From Betaproteobacteria bacterium (GTDB taxonomy: Bacteria; Pseudomonadota; Gammaproteobacteria; Burkholderiales; SG8-39), in assembly GCA_027317055.1 (NCBI GenBank), contig DAHVFK010000212.1, forward strand, positions 1 through 6,363: 6,363 bases of DNA, given 5' to 3'. A program made the translations under genes and the position numbers. Position 1 is the first letter of the stretch. Each line of letters begins with the position of its first letter. Below are positions 1 through 4,676 of this stretch, piece after piece. The notes beneath the pieces were generated by a model. It did not search any database, was not told the origin of the DNA, and saw nothing but the letters and a program-made list of their open reading frames with translations.

Positions 1-381
1 CCGCGCTTCGGGCGATTCGACCCCTACGCTCTGAAACACGAAGTTGCCGACCCGTGGCAAGTCGAGCGCACACACCCCGTGTACTTCAATCTGCAGGAAA
101 CGTTCGAAGGTTGGACGCAGGCGCTGATGGACCTGAACCCGCGAGAGGCATTCGTGCGCGTCGGCCAGCGCACCGCTCGGGTGAAGGCGCCCACGTTCGC
201 GCGACCGCGCTGCACGAAAGGCGAGCTTCGAGCCGTGACCGAGCACTATTCTCAGCTCGTCCTGCGCCCACCTCAGGATCGTGGTGACCGCTCCCCTGGC
301 AACGCCACGGCGAGTGACCCAGGAGCCGTTCGGCGAATGGTCCGACTGGGAAATAGGCTTCCTGGACCACGTGGTCGCTGA
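1..381 (+). CDS. C-terminal part of a conjugative coupling ATPase-like protein (5' end outside the window, tail probably frameshifted)
   Basis: The frame is open from base 1 and ends at TGA 379-381, giving 126 visible residues with no start codon in the window. The segment FNLQETFEGWTQALMDLNPREAFVRVG followed by VKAPTF, and then a helix around LRAVTEHYSQLVLRP, resembles the end of the ATPase domain and the short C-terminal linker of TraG/VirD4/TraD-type coupling proteins, where the last strand carries the DNA to be transferred into the secretion channel. The Walker motifs would lie upstream, so the assignment rests on a short stretch. From about residue 88 (base 262) the frame-1 translation turns into Arg/Pro/Gly-rich sequence, whereas frame 2 reads like real protein (see 281-433). 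A single-base indel, real or from assembly, is therefore likely. The neighbouring ArdC and SSB genes support a conjugation context. The family call is moderate; that this is a coding 3' end is fairly sure. Confidence 0.55.
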   Translation, partial: PRFGRFDPYALKHEVADPWQVERTHPVYFNLQETFEGWTQALMDLNPREAFVRVGQRTARVKAPTFARPRCTKGELRAVTEHYSQLVLRPPQDRGDRSPGNATASDPGAVRRMVRLGNRLPGPRGR

Positions 382-433
382 GGCGCCGTTTGGGAGTCGA
401 TTGACGAAAGGTGATATAATACATACACATTAG
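281..433 (+). CDS. Frame-2 continuation of the upstream gene (frameshifted tail) or small overlapping ORF
   Basis: Frame 2 is open from 239 to TAG 431-433. It reads TQEPFGEWSDWEIGFLDHVV, then AEAPFGSRLTKGDIIHTH, which has an amphipathic acidic/aromatic helix composition and looks far more protein-like than frame 1 over the same bases. Two readings are possible. The first is that this is the genuine C-terminus of the coupling ATPase-like gene, reached by a +1 shift near GAT-C-GTG (277-283). The second is a separate small gene starting at GTG 281 or 284 behind a weak AGGA (275-278). I prefer the first, because the frame-1 tail loses protein character exactly where this frame gains it. The stop lies just past the TATAAT of the next promoter, so the ArdC promoter is embedded in the end of this frame. 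Confidence 0.35.
   Translation: MVTAPLATPRRVTQEPFGEWSDWEIGFLDHVVAEAPFGSRLTKGDIIHTH
412..420 (+). promoter_or_regulatory. Extended -10 promoter for the ArdC-SSB operon
   Basis: TGATATAAT at 412-420 is a perfect TGn-extended -10 (TGA followed by TATAAT). A TTGACG at 401-406 is only 8 bases upstream of the TATAAT, too close to serve as its -35. A -35 at normal distance (about 392-397) is poor, which is usual for extended -10 promoters. Transcription would start near 427, giving a leader of about 40-50 bases before the ArdC start. The 11-mer GTGATATAATA (411-421) recurs on the minus strand at 6086-6076, in front of another operon. Confidence 0.6.
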
Positions 434-466
434 CGAATCGCGCTGCTGACACCATGGCGATGCGAA

Positions 467-1339
467 TTGCTACTCACTATGGAAGGGCGGTTAGGACGGG
501 GCGGCGAACCCAAAACACAATCAGACGTTCTGCAGCGATTTGAAGACGCGGTCGGCGCGATTCAGGACAGCGAGAGCTTCCGCCGCTGGTTAGACATCTC
601 CTCCCGCTTCCACAACTACTCACTCGGCAATCAGCTTCTCATCGCCATGCAACGCCCCGACGCGACCCAGGTCGCGGGTTTTCACGCGTGGCTCAAGTTC
701 GGGCGCCACGTCGTGAAGGGCGAAAAGGGAATCACGATCATGGTGCCGCTCGCCCGGAAGGTTGCGAACGACGAAGGCGAAGAAGAGCGGAGGGTCACGG
801 GGTTCGGCACCGGGCATGTGTTCGATGTGAGCCAGACGGACGGCGAACCACTTCCGACATTGGCCGTCCCGACGCTCGAAGGGGAGGCCGGAGAGGAACT
901 TTGGGAAGGGCTGAGCAGATTCGCTGCGGCCGAGCGGTTGGCGGTGAGCGTTATCGAACCGGAAAGACTGCCACGCGAGACCATGGGCTATTTCACCCCC
1001 GCGACCGGGGAGATCGTCGTCGGTGCGTACAGCCAGCGCCAACGCACCAAGACCCTCGCGCACGAGCTGGGGCACTACGTCGCCCGCGTCGACGATCGGG
1101 CCGAAAACGAATGCATCGCCGAAGGAATCGCTTACGTCGTCTGTGCCCACTTCGGCATCGACACCGGGGAGCGTTCGTTCCCGTACGTCGCGGGCTGGGC
1201 GAAGGACAAAGCGATGCTCAAGAACGTGCTGGGAACGATTCAACGCGCGAGTGCCTTCCTGATCGAAGGCGTGCGCCTCGACCCGCCTACGTCTGACGAG
1301 CCGATGAACATGCGGAATCACGACTCCGAATACCTATGA
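467..1339 (+). CDS. ardC: ArdC-like antirestriction protein with zincin (HELGH) domain
   Basis: About 290 residues, in two parts. Residues about 20-125 match the ArdC N-terminal domain (DUF1738 type), with FHNYSLGNQLLIAMQRPDA, VAGFHAWLKFGRHVVKGEKG and HVFDVSQTDGEPLP. Residues about 145-268 form a zinc-metallopeptidase-like domain with TLAHELGHYVA (HELGH at 199-203) and a probable third ligand in AENECIAEGIAYVV (Glu 219). ArdC proteins bind single-stranded DNA and shield conjugating plasmid DNA from host restriction in the recipient cytoplasm; that is family knowledge, and peptidase activity here is inferred only from intact ligands. The start is uncertain: TTG 467 and ATG 479 are in frame and neither has a clear Shine-Dalgarno. 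ATG 479 (286 residues) is the more ordinary choice. Out-of-frame ATGs at 454 and 460 precede it. The stop overlaps the next start (ATGA 1336-1339), so the two genes are translationally coupled. Confidence 0.88.
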   Translation: MLLTMEGRLGRGGEPKTQSDVLQRFEDAVGAIQDSESFRRWLDISSRFHNYSLGNQLLIAMQRPDATQVAGFHAWLKFGRHVVKGEKGITIMVPLARKVANDEGEEERRVTGFGTGHVFDVSQTDGEPLPTLAVPTLEGEAGEELWEGLSRFAAAERLAVSVIEPERLPRETMGYFTPATGEIVVGAYSQRQRTKTLAHELGHYVARVDDRAENECIAEGIAYVVCAHFGIDTGERSFPYVAGWAKDKAMLKNVLGTIQRASAFLIEGVRLDPPTSDEPMNMRNHDSEYL

Positions 1340-2175
1340 CTGAACGCGAACCAACAGAACGGCCCTGGAACGTCGCGGCGATCGCGGAATTGCTGAACGT
1401 GGCTCCCGAGAGAACCGAGGACATCGCCTTTGGTCGAGGCGTGCGGTTCATGGCGGGCGAGCCCGGTGATCCCACGAACGTCGATCTCTTCAGCGCTGCG
1501 TCTTCGGCCCGAATCACGACCATGGACGCGCAGATCACGTTGCGCCACATCGAGCCTCCTGAAGTGGAGGGTGCGCAGCTCGTCTTCGCGCGGAAGTTGG
1601 ATGGCGGGCAACAATTCCGGGCAACCGTCGGCTCGTCCGGCGAAGTGACGCTGATTCAGAACGTCAACGACGGGCTTCCCGGAGCCGCCGCTGCTGAGAC
1701 CGCGACAACTCCAAAAACAGCAGAACGCAGCGCTCGTGAGGCGACACTCGAACGGGCTGTTCACATGCTCGTGGACGCCCTGGACCGTTGCGGTGGAGAC
1801 GAACCCACGTGTCCGCACTGCGGTCCGGCCCGGACGTTCGCGGCCGAAGTTCTCGAAAGCCAGCCCAAACAGCCGCCGCCCGAGCAAGAACGGCTAACCG
1901 TGACCGGACGGGTTGGGGCCGAGCTCTCGTTTCGCACCACCAGAAACGGCGTGCTCATCGCTCGCTTCCCGGTTGCCGTTCACCGCGACGACGGAAGCAC
2001 CGGATGGGAGACCGTGGTCGTGTTCGCCAAGAAGGCGGAACGGCTCCGCGGAACGCTTCGAAAAGGCCAGACCGTTGAAGTCGTCGGCTATGCCCACGAA
2101 CGCGAAGTCCCCAGGCGTGATGGCAGCGTCAAGACCGTGCATGAAGTCTACGGAGCGGTCGTCAGAACCCGATAG
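1336..2175 (+). CDS. Single-stranded DNA-binding (OB-fold) protein with an unknown N-terminal domain
   Basis: 279 residues. Residues about 186-279 form an SSB-type OB fold: LTVTGRVGAELSFRTTRNG, then IARFPVAVHRDDG, WETVVVFAKKAERL, LRKGQTVEVVGYAHERE and a closing strand VHEVYGAVVRTR. SSB-like proteins coat single-stranded DNA during conjugation and replication. The first ~115 residues, rich in beta strand and acidic residues (PWNVAAIAELLNVAPERTED at the start), are not recognised. A Pro/Ala-rich linker and a small cysteine cluster (C152, C159, C162 in TCPHCGP) follow, too few residues to call a zinc site. The acidic tail tip typical of housekeeping SSB, which recruits partner proteins, is absent: the protein ends in VVRTR. 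There is no Shine-Dalgarno before ATG 1336, and translation probably restarts at the ATGA overlap with ardC. The pairing with ArdC suggests joint protection of incoming transfer DNA. Confidence 0.75.
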   Translation: MTEREPTERPWNVAAIAELLNVAPERTEDIAFGRGVRFMAGEPGDPTNVDLFSAASSARITTMDAQITLRHIEPPEVEGAQLVFARKLDGGQQFRATVGSSGEVTLIQNVNDGLPGAAAAETATTPKTAERSAREATLERAVHMLVDALDRCGGDEPTCPHCGPARTFAAEVLESQPKQPPPEQERLTVTGRVGAELSFRTTRNGVLIARFPVAVHRDDGSTGWETVVVFAKKAERLRGTLRKGQTVEVVGYAHEREVPRRDGSVKTVHEVYGAVVRTR

Positions 2176-2313
2176 GTCCCACCCCGCGCAGCGCTTTCTT
2201 GCGGATTGGCGAGGAGGTCAAGGGGGAAACGACAATCCGCCGATCCCCCTTGGGGGTGCCCTCTTGCTCACCATCCTTACTCATTTCTTTCTACATCAGT
2301 TTGGTGAGCGAGA

Positions 2314-2389
2314 GGGCGGGGGGAGTGGGCGGCAAAAGTACGAAGGACTTTTAGGACGCGGAGCGACCGGCCGCCCACTCCCCCCGCCC
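2314..2389. repeat. Perfect 20-bp inverted repeat with 36-base spacer
   Basis: Bases 2314-2333 (starting GGGCGGGGGG, ending GTGGGCGGC) are the exact reverse complement of 2370-2389. The spacer 2334-2369 itself contains the 6-bp hairpin AAAAGT/ACTTTT. It is the longest perfect inverted repeat I found in the window and forms stem D of the candidate RNA. As double-stranded DNA it could also extrude as a cruciform. Confidence 0.85.
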
Positions 2390-2551
2390 GCAGGGCACCC
2401 CCCGAGTCTGAAAGACTCGCTGTCCCCCTTGCCTCCTGACCGCAGGACCAAGGAGGAGTCGCGGACGATGTAGAGCCTCAACTCCTATCCGAGACTCTAC
2501 AGGCGTACGAGACCGCGACCGCGTTTGACCGCTCCTAAAGCGGCTTGCTTA

Positions 2552-2597
2552 ACCCCGGTGGACTTTCTGCTTTAGCCCTCCCCGGCTGGGTATTTTT
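2552..2597 (+). terminator. Weak intrinsic terminator candidate at the 3' end of the structured region
   Basis: ACCCCGG (2552-2558) can pair with CCG (2582-2584) plus GGGT (2588-2591), bulging GCT (2585-2587), and is followed by ATTTTT (2592-2597). The stem is short and the loop is long (23 bases), so this is tentative. It would close a + strand transcript that includes the structured element. Confidence 0.28.
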
Positions 2598-2690
2598 CAA
2601 ATGAGTATGTCTTCTTCTGAGTGTTATTCCTGCGCCAGATTCGGGAGGTTTGGCCTGTTGCGATGGGCTAAACCGATGGGGGCTGAAGAC

Positions 2691-2723
2691 AAAAAAGCTG
2701 ACGTCAAGTTCGAAAGCAACTTG
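2691..2723 (-). terminator. Intrinsic terminator candidate for the minus-strand operon
   Basis: Reading the minus strand past the stop of the last operon gene, a hairpin CAAGTT-GCTTTCG-AACTTG (2723-2705) is followed after eight bases by TTTTTT (2696-2691). The stem is only 6 bp and AT-rich, and the T run is offset, so termination may be inefficient. A second small hairpin, GACATC/GATGTC (2751-2746 and 2736-2731), lies over the end of the coding region. Confidence 0.35.
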
Positions 2724-2726
2724 TCA

Positions 2727-3110
2727 TCAAGATGTCGAAATTTTTGACATCAGCCTCAACGCGCGGGATGGCTTCCGCTGGGCACGGAACCGGACGGTGT
2801 AGAGGTTGGTCAGCCCGAGGCCCCGGCGCTTCACGCGGACGAGTTCCTCCCGCTCCAGTTCACGGATGAACGTGCCGACGCTCTGCCGGCTGACGCCTAT
2901 CGCCTCGGCGAGCTTTTCCTGGCCGGGGAAGCAGAGGTCGTTGTGCCAGGCGTAGGAAAGGAACATCGCGTAGGTGAGTTTTGCGCCCATCGAAAGCGTG
3001 GCGCTGCGCAGGATGAAATTCGGGACCTGGGTGAAGCCTTCCGCCGTCACCGGGTTGGGTGCTTCCAAGATGATGTTCCGTTCGTTGAGGATCTCGCCCA
3101 GCGCCTTCAT
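2727..3110 (-). CDS. Small winged helix-turn-helix DNA-binding protein (plasmid replication/regulation type)
   Basis: 127 residues from ATG 3110. A short N-terminus (MKALGEILNERNIIL) precedes GFTQVPNFILRSATLSMGAKLTYAMFL, then FPGQEKLAEAIGVSRQSVGTFIRELE (residues 62-86, helix-turn-helix) and a wing, LVRVKRRGLGLTNLYTVRF (90-108). The layout, a helical domain followed by a wHTH, is the HTH_36-like type common in plasmid replication proteins and phage or element regulators; catalytic motifs are not expected and none are seen. The start is well supported: AGGAGG (3123-3118 on this strand) sits 7 bases before ATG 3110, and this ATG overlaps the upstream stop as ATGA (3110-3107). A longer frame reaches 3164, but its extra residues are an Arg-rich run. 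The tail after residue 108 is basic. The gene is third in an operon with an AAA+ ATPase and an RHH-like protein, so replication initiation or operon control is plausible but unproven. Confidence 0.75.
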   Translation of the reverse strand: MKALGEILNERNIILEAPNPVTAEGFTQVPNFILRSATLSMGAKLTYAMFLSYAWHNDLCFPGQEKLAEAIGVSRQSVGTFIRELEREELVRVKRRGLGLTNLYTVRFRAQRKPSRALRLMSKISTS

Positions 3111-3691
3111 CGACCGCCCTCCTCTTCTCCGTCGTCTTTTGCATCGTGCCGTGCCGGCTGCCAAGAGCCGCCCCGCACGAGCGCACGGACGAGGCTCGAA
3201 TCGTCGCCGTGGTTGAGGAAGTCGTCGCGAAACAGGTCGAGCGCAAGCTGGACCATCGCGTTGCCAGTGACCTTCGCGCCATAGCGCTCCTCAAGGTCGA
3301 GCTTGAGGCGGTTCATCCACCGGACCTGATCCTGGAAGATGTCGTGCGAGTGGCGTTCGACGGTGCGCACGAGTGGTCGCTGACTTCGGAGCACGGATAG
3401 CGGTGCCTCGTGCCGTTTCGATAGGCTGCGTTCCCGTGCTGGGCCGCGGGAGCGCAACTTCGATGACGCCAGCGGGGCCTCCTCGTCGCGAGCGAGCGTG
3501 CGCTTGTCGGCACCTGTCTCCGTTGCCGCGTTGTCGCGGGACAACGTTGTCGCGTTCACGCGTTGTTCCGTTGTCAGCTGGGCAGACTCGTCAGAACGAC
3601 TCGGTGCTGAAACGAAGAGACGTTGGTCGAGCGCGTCGCCCGAACCGGCTTTTTCGGTGAGGCCCAGACCGGCGAACGCACTCTTATTCAT
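3107..3691 (-). CDS. Putative ribbon-helix-helix-like DNA-binding protein with long disordered N-terminus
   Basis: 194 residues. Residues 1-110 are polar, low in complexity and probably disordered. Residues about 111-172 carry the conserved-looking part: VERHSHDIFQDQVRWMNRLK, then LEERYGAKVTGNAMVQLALDLFRDDFL and SSLVRALV. A short strand followed by two helices with this hydrophobic spacing resembles ribbon-helix-helix proteins such as ParG/CopG-type partition or repressor proteins; I infer the fold from pattern, not from a database match. The tail is acidic and basic (DDGEEEGGR). ATG 3691 has GGGAGG (3704-3699) 7 bases upstream and overlaps the preceding gene as ATGA; its stop overlaps the next gene the same way. 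The DNA coding residues about 39-57 is an 8-bp tandem repeat array, which gives the protein an imperfect 8-residue repeat (TTEQRVNA, TTLSRDNA). It may be the centromere- or operator-binding partner of the ATPase. Confidence 0.6.
   Translation of the reverse strand: MNKSAFAGLGLTEKAGSGDALDQRLFVSAPSRSDESAQLTTEQRVNATTLSRDNAATETGADKRTLARDEEAPLASSKLRSRGPARERSLSKRHEAPLSVLRSQRPLVRTVERHSHDIFQDQVRWMNRLKLDLEERYGAKVTGNAMVQLALDLFRDDFLNHGDDSSLVRALVRGGSWQPARHDAKDDGEEEGGR
3521..3576 (+). repeat. Degenerate 8-bp tandem repeat array (consensus CGTTGTCG) inside a coding region
   Basis: Seven consecutive 8-base units run CGTTGCCG, CGTTGTCG, CGGGACAA, CGTTGTCG, CGTTCACG, CGTTGTTC, CGTTGTCA. Six match the consensus at 6 or more of 8 positions. 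The odd third unit contributes most of an inverted copy: GGACAACG at 3539-3546 matches the reverse complement at 7 of 8, and makes the perfect palindrome GACAACGTTGTC (3540-3551). A period of 8 is not a multiple of 3, so codon usage alone does not explain it, although three units (24 bases) give an 8-residue protein repeat. Arrays of 7-8 bp direct repeats are typical binding sites for RHH partition proteins. Confidence 0.6.
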
Positions 3692-4536
3692 GTTGCCGCC
3701 TCCCTTCGACTCAGGTTCTGCAGACGATCCGCAGCCACTGCCTCGATTATTCGAGCGTCAATCTCCCGCTGCTTCTGGTGGAATGCCAACAGGAGCGAGT
3801 TGTCCGCGAGAATGTTCGCCTCACGCGGCATCCCGCTTGCGTGCCGATAGATCGCCGCGACCGCCTCGTCCGTAAAGGGGTGCTGCGCACCGCCTGTGGC
3901 GACCTCCCAGCGAAAGCGCAGCATCGCGTGCAGCTCGTCCACCGAGAGTGACTCAAGCGTCGAGGCCATCACGACCCGGCTACGGAAGTTGCGCAATGCC
4001 GGGCGCGCGAGCGTGTTCCGCAGCTCGTCCTGGGCAAAGAGGACGAGTTGGAGCAGCTTCGCCTCATTCGTTTCATAGTTGATGAGCTGGCGGAGTAGCT
4101 CCAGCAGCGGCGGACGCAGCGTTTGGGCCTCGTCGATGATGAGCACGACCGTCTTCCCCTCAACCGCTGCCTTTGCCCAGAGATGCGCTTTGAAGAGGTC
4201 GAGCGTCCCTTTGAAGCTGCGGTTCGTTCGGGGCGTGCCGAGTTCCTGCGCAATCGTGCGAAGCAGGCTGTTCGGCGTCGGGTAGTTGGGGTTGATGAGC
4301 AGAGACGACAGGAAACCGGCGTCAAGGAATTTCTGGTGGAGCAAGCGTGCGAGAGAGGATTTGCCTGCCCCGGTGTCTCCGAACACGACCGCGAGGCCCT
4401 TTCGGGCGCCTACAACGAACGCCGTCTTCTCAAGGGCGGTGGAATGGGTCGAGGTCAGGAAGAAATACCGCGGGGACGGGACGGTTGAGAACGGTTCTTC
4501 TTTGAGGCCAAAGTAGGCCAGGTACGGCAACTCCAT
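3688..4536 (-). CDS. ExeA-type AAA+ ATPase
   Basis: 282 residues from ATG 4536. It starts with the ExeA/GspA signature YLAYFGLKEEPFSTVPSPRYFFLT, then Walker A GDTGAGKS (53-60), Walker B VVLIIDEAQ (about 130-138), a region LLQLVLFAQDEL where relatives have GQPEL, an arginine-rich sensor/finger segment (RNFRSRVVMASTLESLS) and a helical lid ending GMPREANILADNSLLLAF. Members act as ATP-dependent switches in secretion (ExeA), transposition (TniB/TnsC-like) or plasmid functions. There is no peptidoglycan-binding domain and no membrane segment, so a cytoplasmic DNA role fits better than secretion. Earlier in-frame starts (TTG 4635, ATG 4599) are unlikely: ATG 4599 overlaps the -10 box TATAAT (4603-4598), and the family homology begins at MELPY. 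No Shine-Dalgarno is visible before 4536. The stop overlaps the next start (ATGA 3691-3688), so it is the first gene of a coupled three-gene operon. Confidence 0.85.
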   Translation of the reverse strand: MELPYLAYFGLKEEPFSTVPSPRYFFLTSTHSTALEKTAFVVGARKGLAVVFGDTGAGKSSLARLLHQKFLDAGFLSSLLINPNYPTPNSLLRTIAQELGTPRTNRSFKGTLDLFKAHLWAKAAVEGKTVVLIIDEAQTLRPPLLELLRQLINYETNEAKLLQLVLFAQDELRNTLARPALRNFRSRVVMASTLESLSVDELHAMLRFRWEVATGGAQHPFTDEAVAAIYRHASGMPREANILADNSLLLAFHQKQREIDARIIEAVAADRLQNLSRREAAT

Positions 4537-4597
4537 ACGTTGTGCAGCCGAGTTCGTCCAAGTTGGTTGTCCGTCTGGGCGAGATGGTGCACTCTTC

Positions 4598-4628
4598 ATT
4601 ATAGAACATTCGTTCGCCTTATTGTCAA
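4598..4628 (-). promoter_or_regulatory. Sigma70-type promoter of the ATPase / RHH-like / wHTH operon
   Basis: On the minus strand TTGACA (4628-4623) and TATAAT (4603-4598) are both perfect consensus boxes, separated by 19 bases. That is 1-2 bases longer than optimal, so the promoter could be weak or dependent on a regulator. Transcription would start near 4590, about 55 bases before ATG 4536. AAGTGGCAACTT (4627-4638), with AAGT/ACTT arms, overlaps the -35 region and might be an operator. Confidence 0.65.
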
Positions 4629-4676
4629 GTGGCAACTTTGCCGGAGTGACTTACGCGGAGGCGGGCTGGCCGCTAG

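Larger units (their letters stand above)
2201..2597 (+). ncRNA. Candidate large structured non-coding RNA (multi-stem, pseudoknotted), unrecognised
   Basis: There is no credible gene between 2176 and 2726; instead the sequence folds on paper. Stem A: 2212-2227 with 2423-2437 (15 bp, T2218 bulged). Stem B: 2252-2262 with 2392-2402 (11 bp). Stem C: 2263-2273 with 2302-2312 (11 bp, one G-T pair). Stem D: 2314-2333 with 2370-2389 (20 bp, perfect). Stem E: 2403-2409 with 2413-2419 (7 bp, GAA loop). A-E are all mutually compatible: E abuts B, and C and D branch inside B. Stem F, GCGGATTG 2201-2208 with 2233-2240, crosses A and would be a pseudoknot. D encloses a hairpin, AAAAGT 2334-2339 with ACTTTT 2347-2352. 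Further 3' hairpins are 2469-2475/2495-2501 and 2529-2533/2539-2543. The pair T2265-G2310 is a wobble only in a + strand RNA. No strong promoter is visible just upstream, so it may be the 3' part of the ArdC-SSB transcript. I do not match it to a known RNA class. A DNA role (origin, transfer site) remains possible. Confidence 0.5.

Noticed and set aside
401..420. TTGACG-TATAAT as a classical -35/-10 pair
   Set aside because: The spacing is only 8 bases; the TGn-extended -10 explains the promoter better.
454..543. 29-codon ORF overlapping the ardC start out of frame
   Set aside because: No Shine-Dalgarno and no protein-like pattern; could at most be a leader ORF.
620..1321. Long (233-codon) open frame on the minus strand
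   Set aside because: It is exactly antisense to ardC, with no family resemblance; a mirror of GC-rich codon structure.
1318..1887. 189-codon minus-strand frame
   Set aside because: Antisense to the SSB-like gene, whose OB fold is clear on the + strand.
1913..2473. 186-codon + strand frame extending into the structured region
   Set aside because: First part is a shifted reading of the OB-fold gene and the rest is Gly/Pro/Arg-rich translation of the inverted repeats; no protein character.
2296..2481. 61-codon minus-strand frame in the gene-free region
   Set aside because: Its composition is only the translation of the stems (Gly, Pro, Arg, Ser runs) and it has no ribosome site.
2571..2672. 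TTTAGCCC (2571-2578) and GGGCTAAA (2665-2672) inverted repeat, plus hairpin 2647-2655/2666-2674
   Set aside because: Real pairings, but they compete with each other and I cannot link them to the main fold or to a terminator.
2176..2726. Group II intron, CRISPR array or tRNA in the gene-free stretch
   Set aside because: No domain V-like hairpin with reverse transcriptase, no regularly spaced repeats, and no cloverleaf with T-loop signature found by eye.
3498..3875. Overlapping + strand frames opposite the RHH-like and ATPase genes
   Set aside because: They are antisense to well-supported genes with Shine-Dalgarno sites and ATGA couplings.
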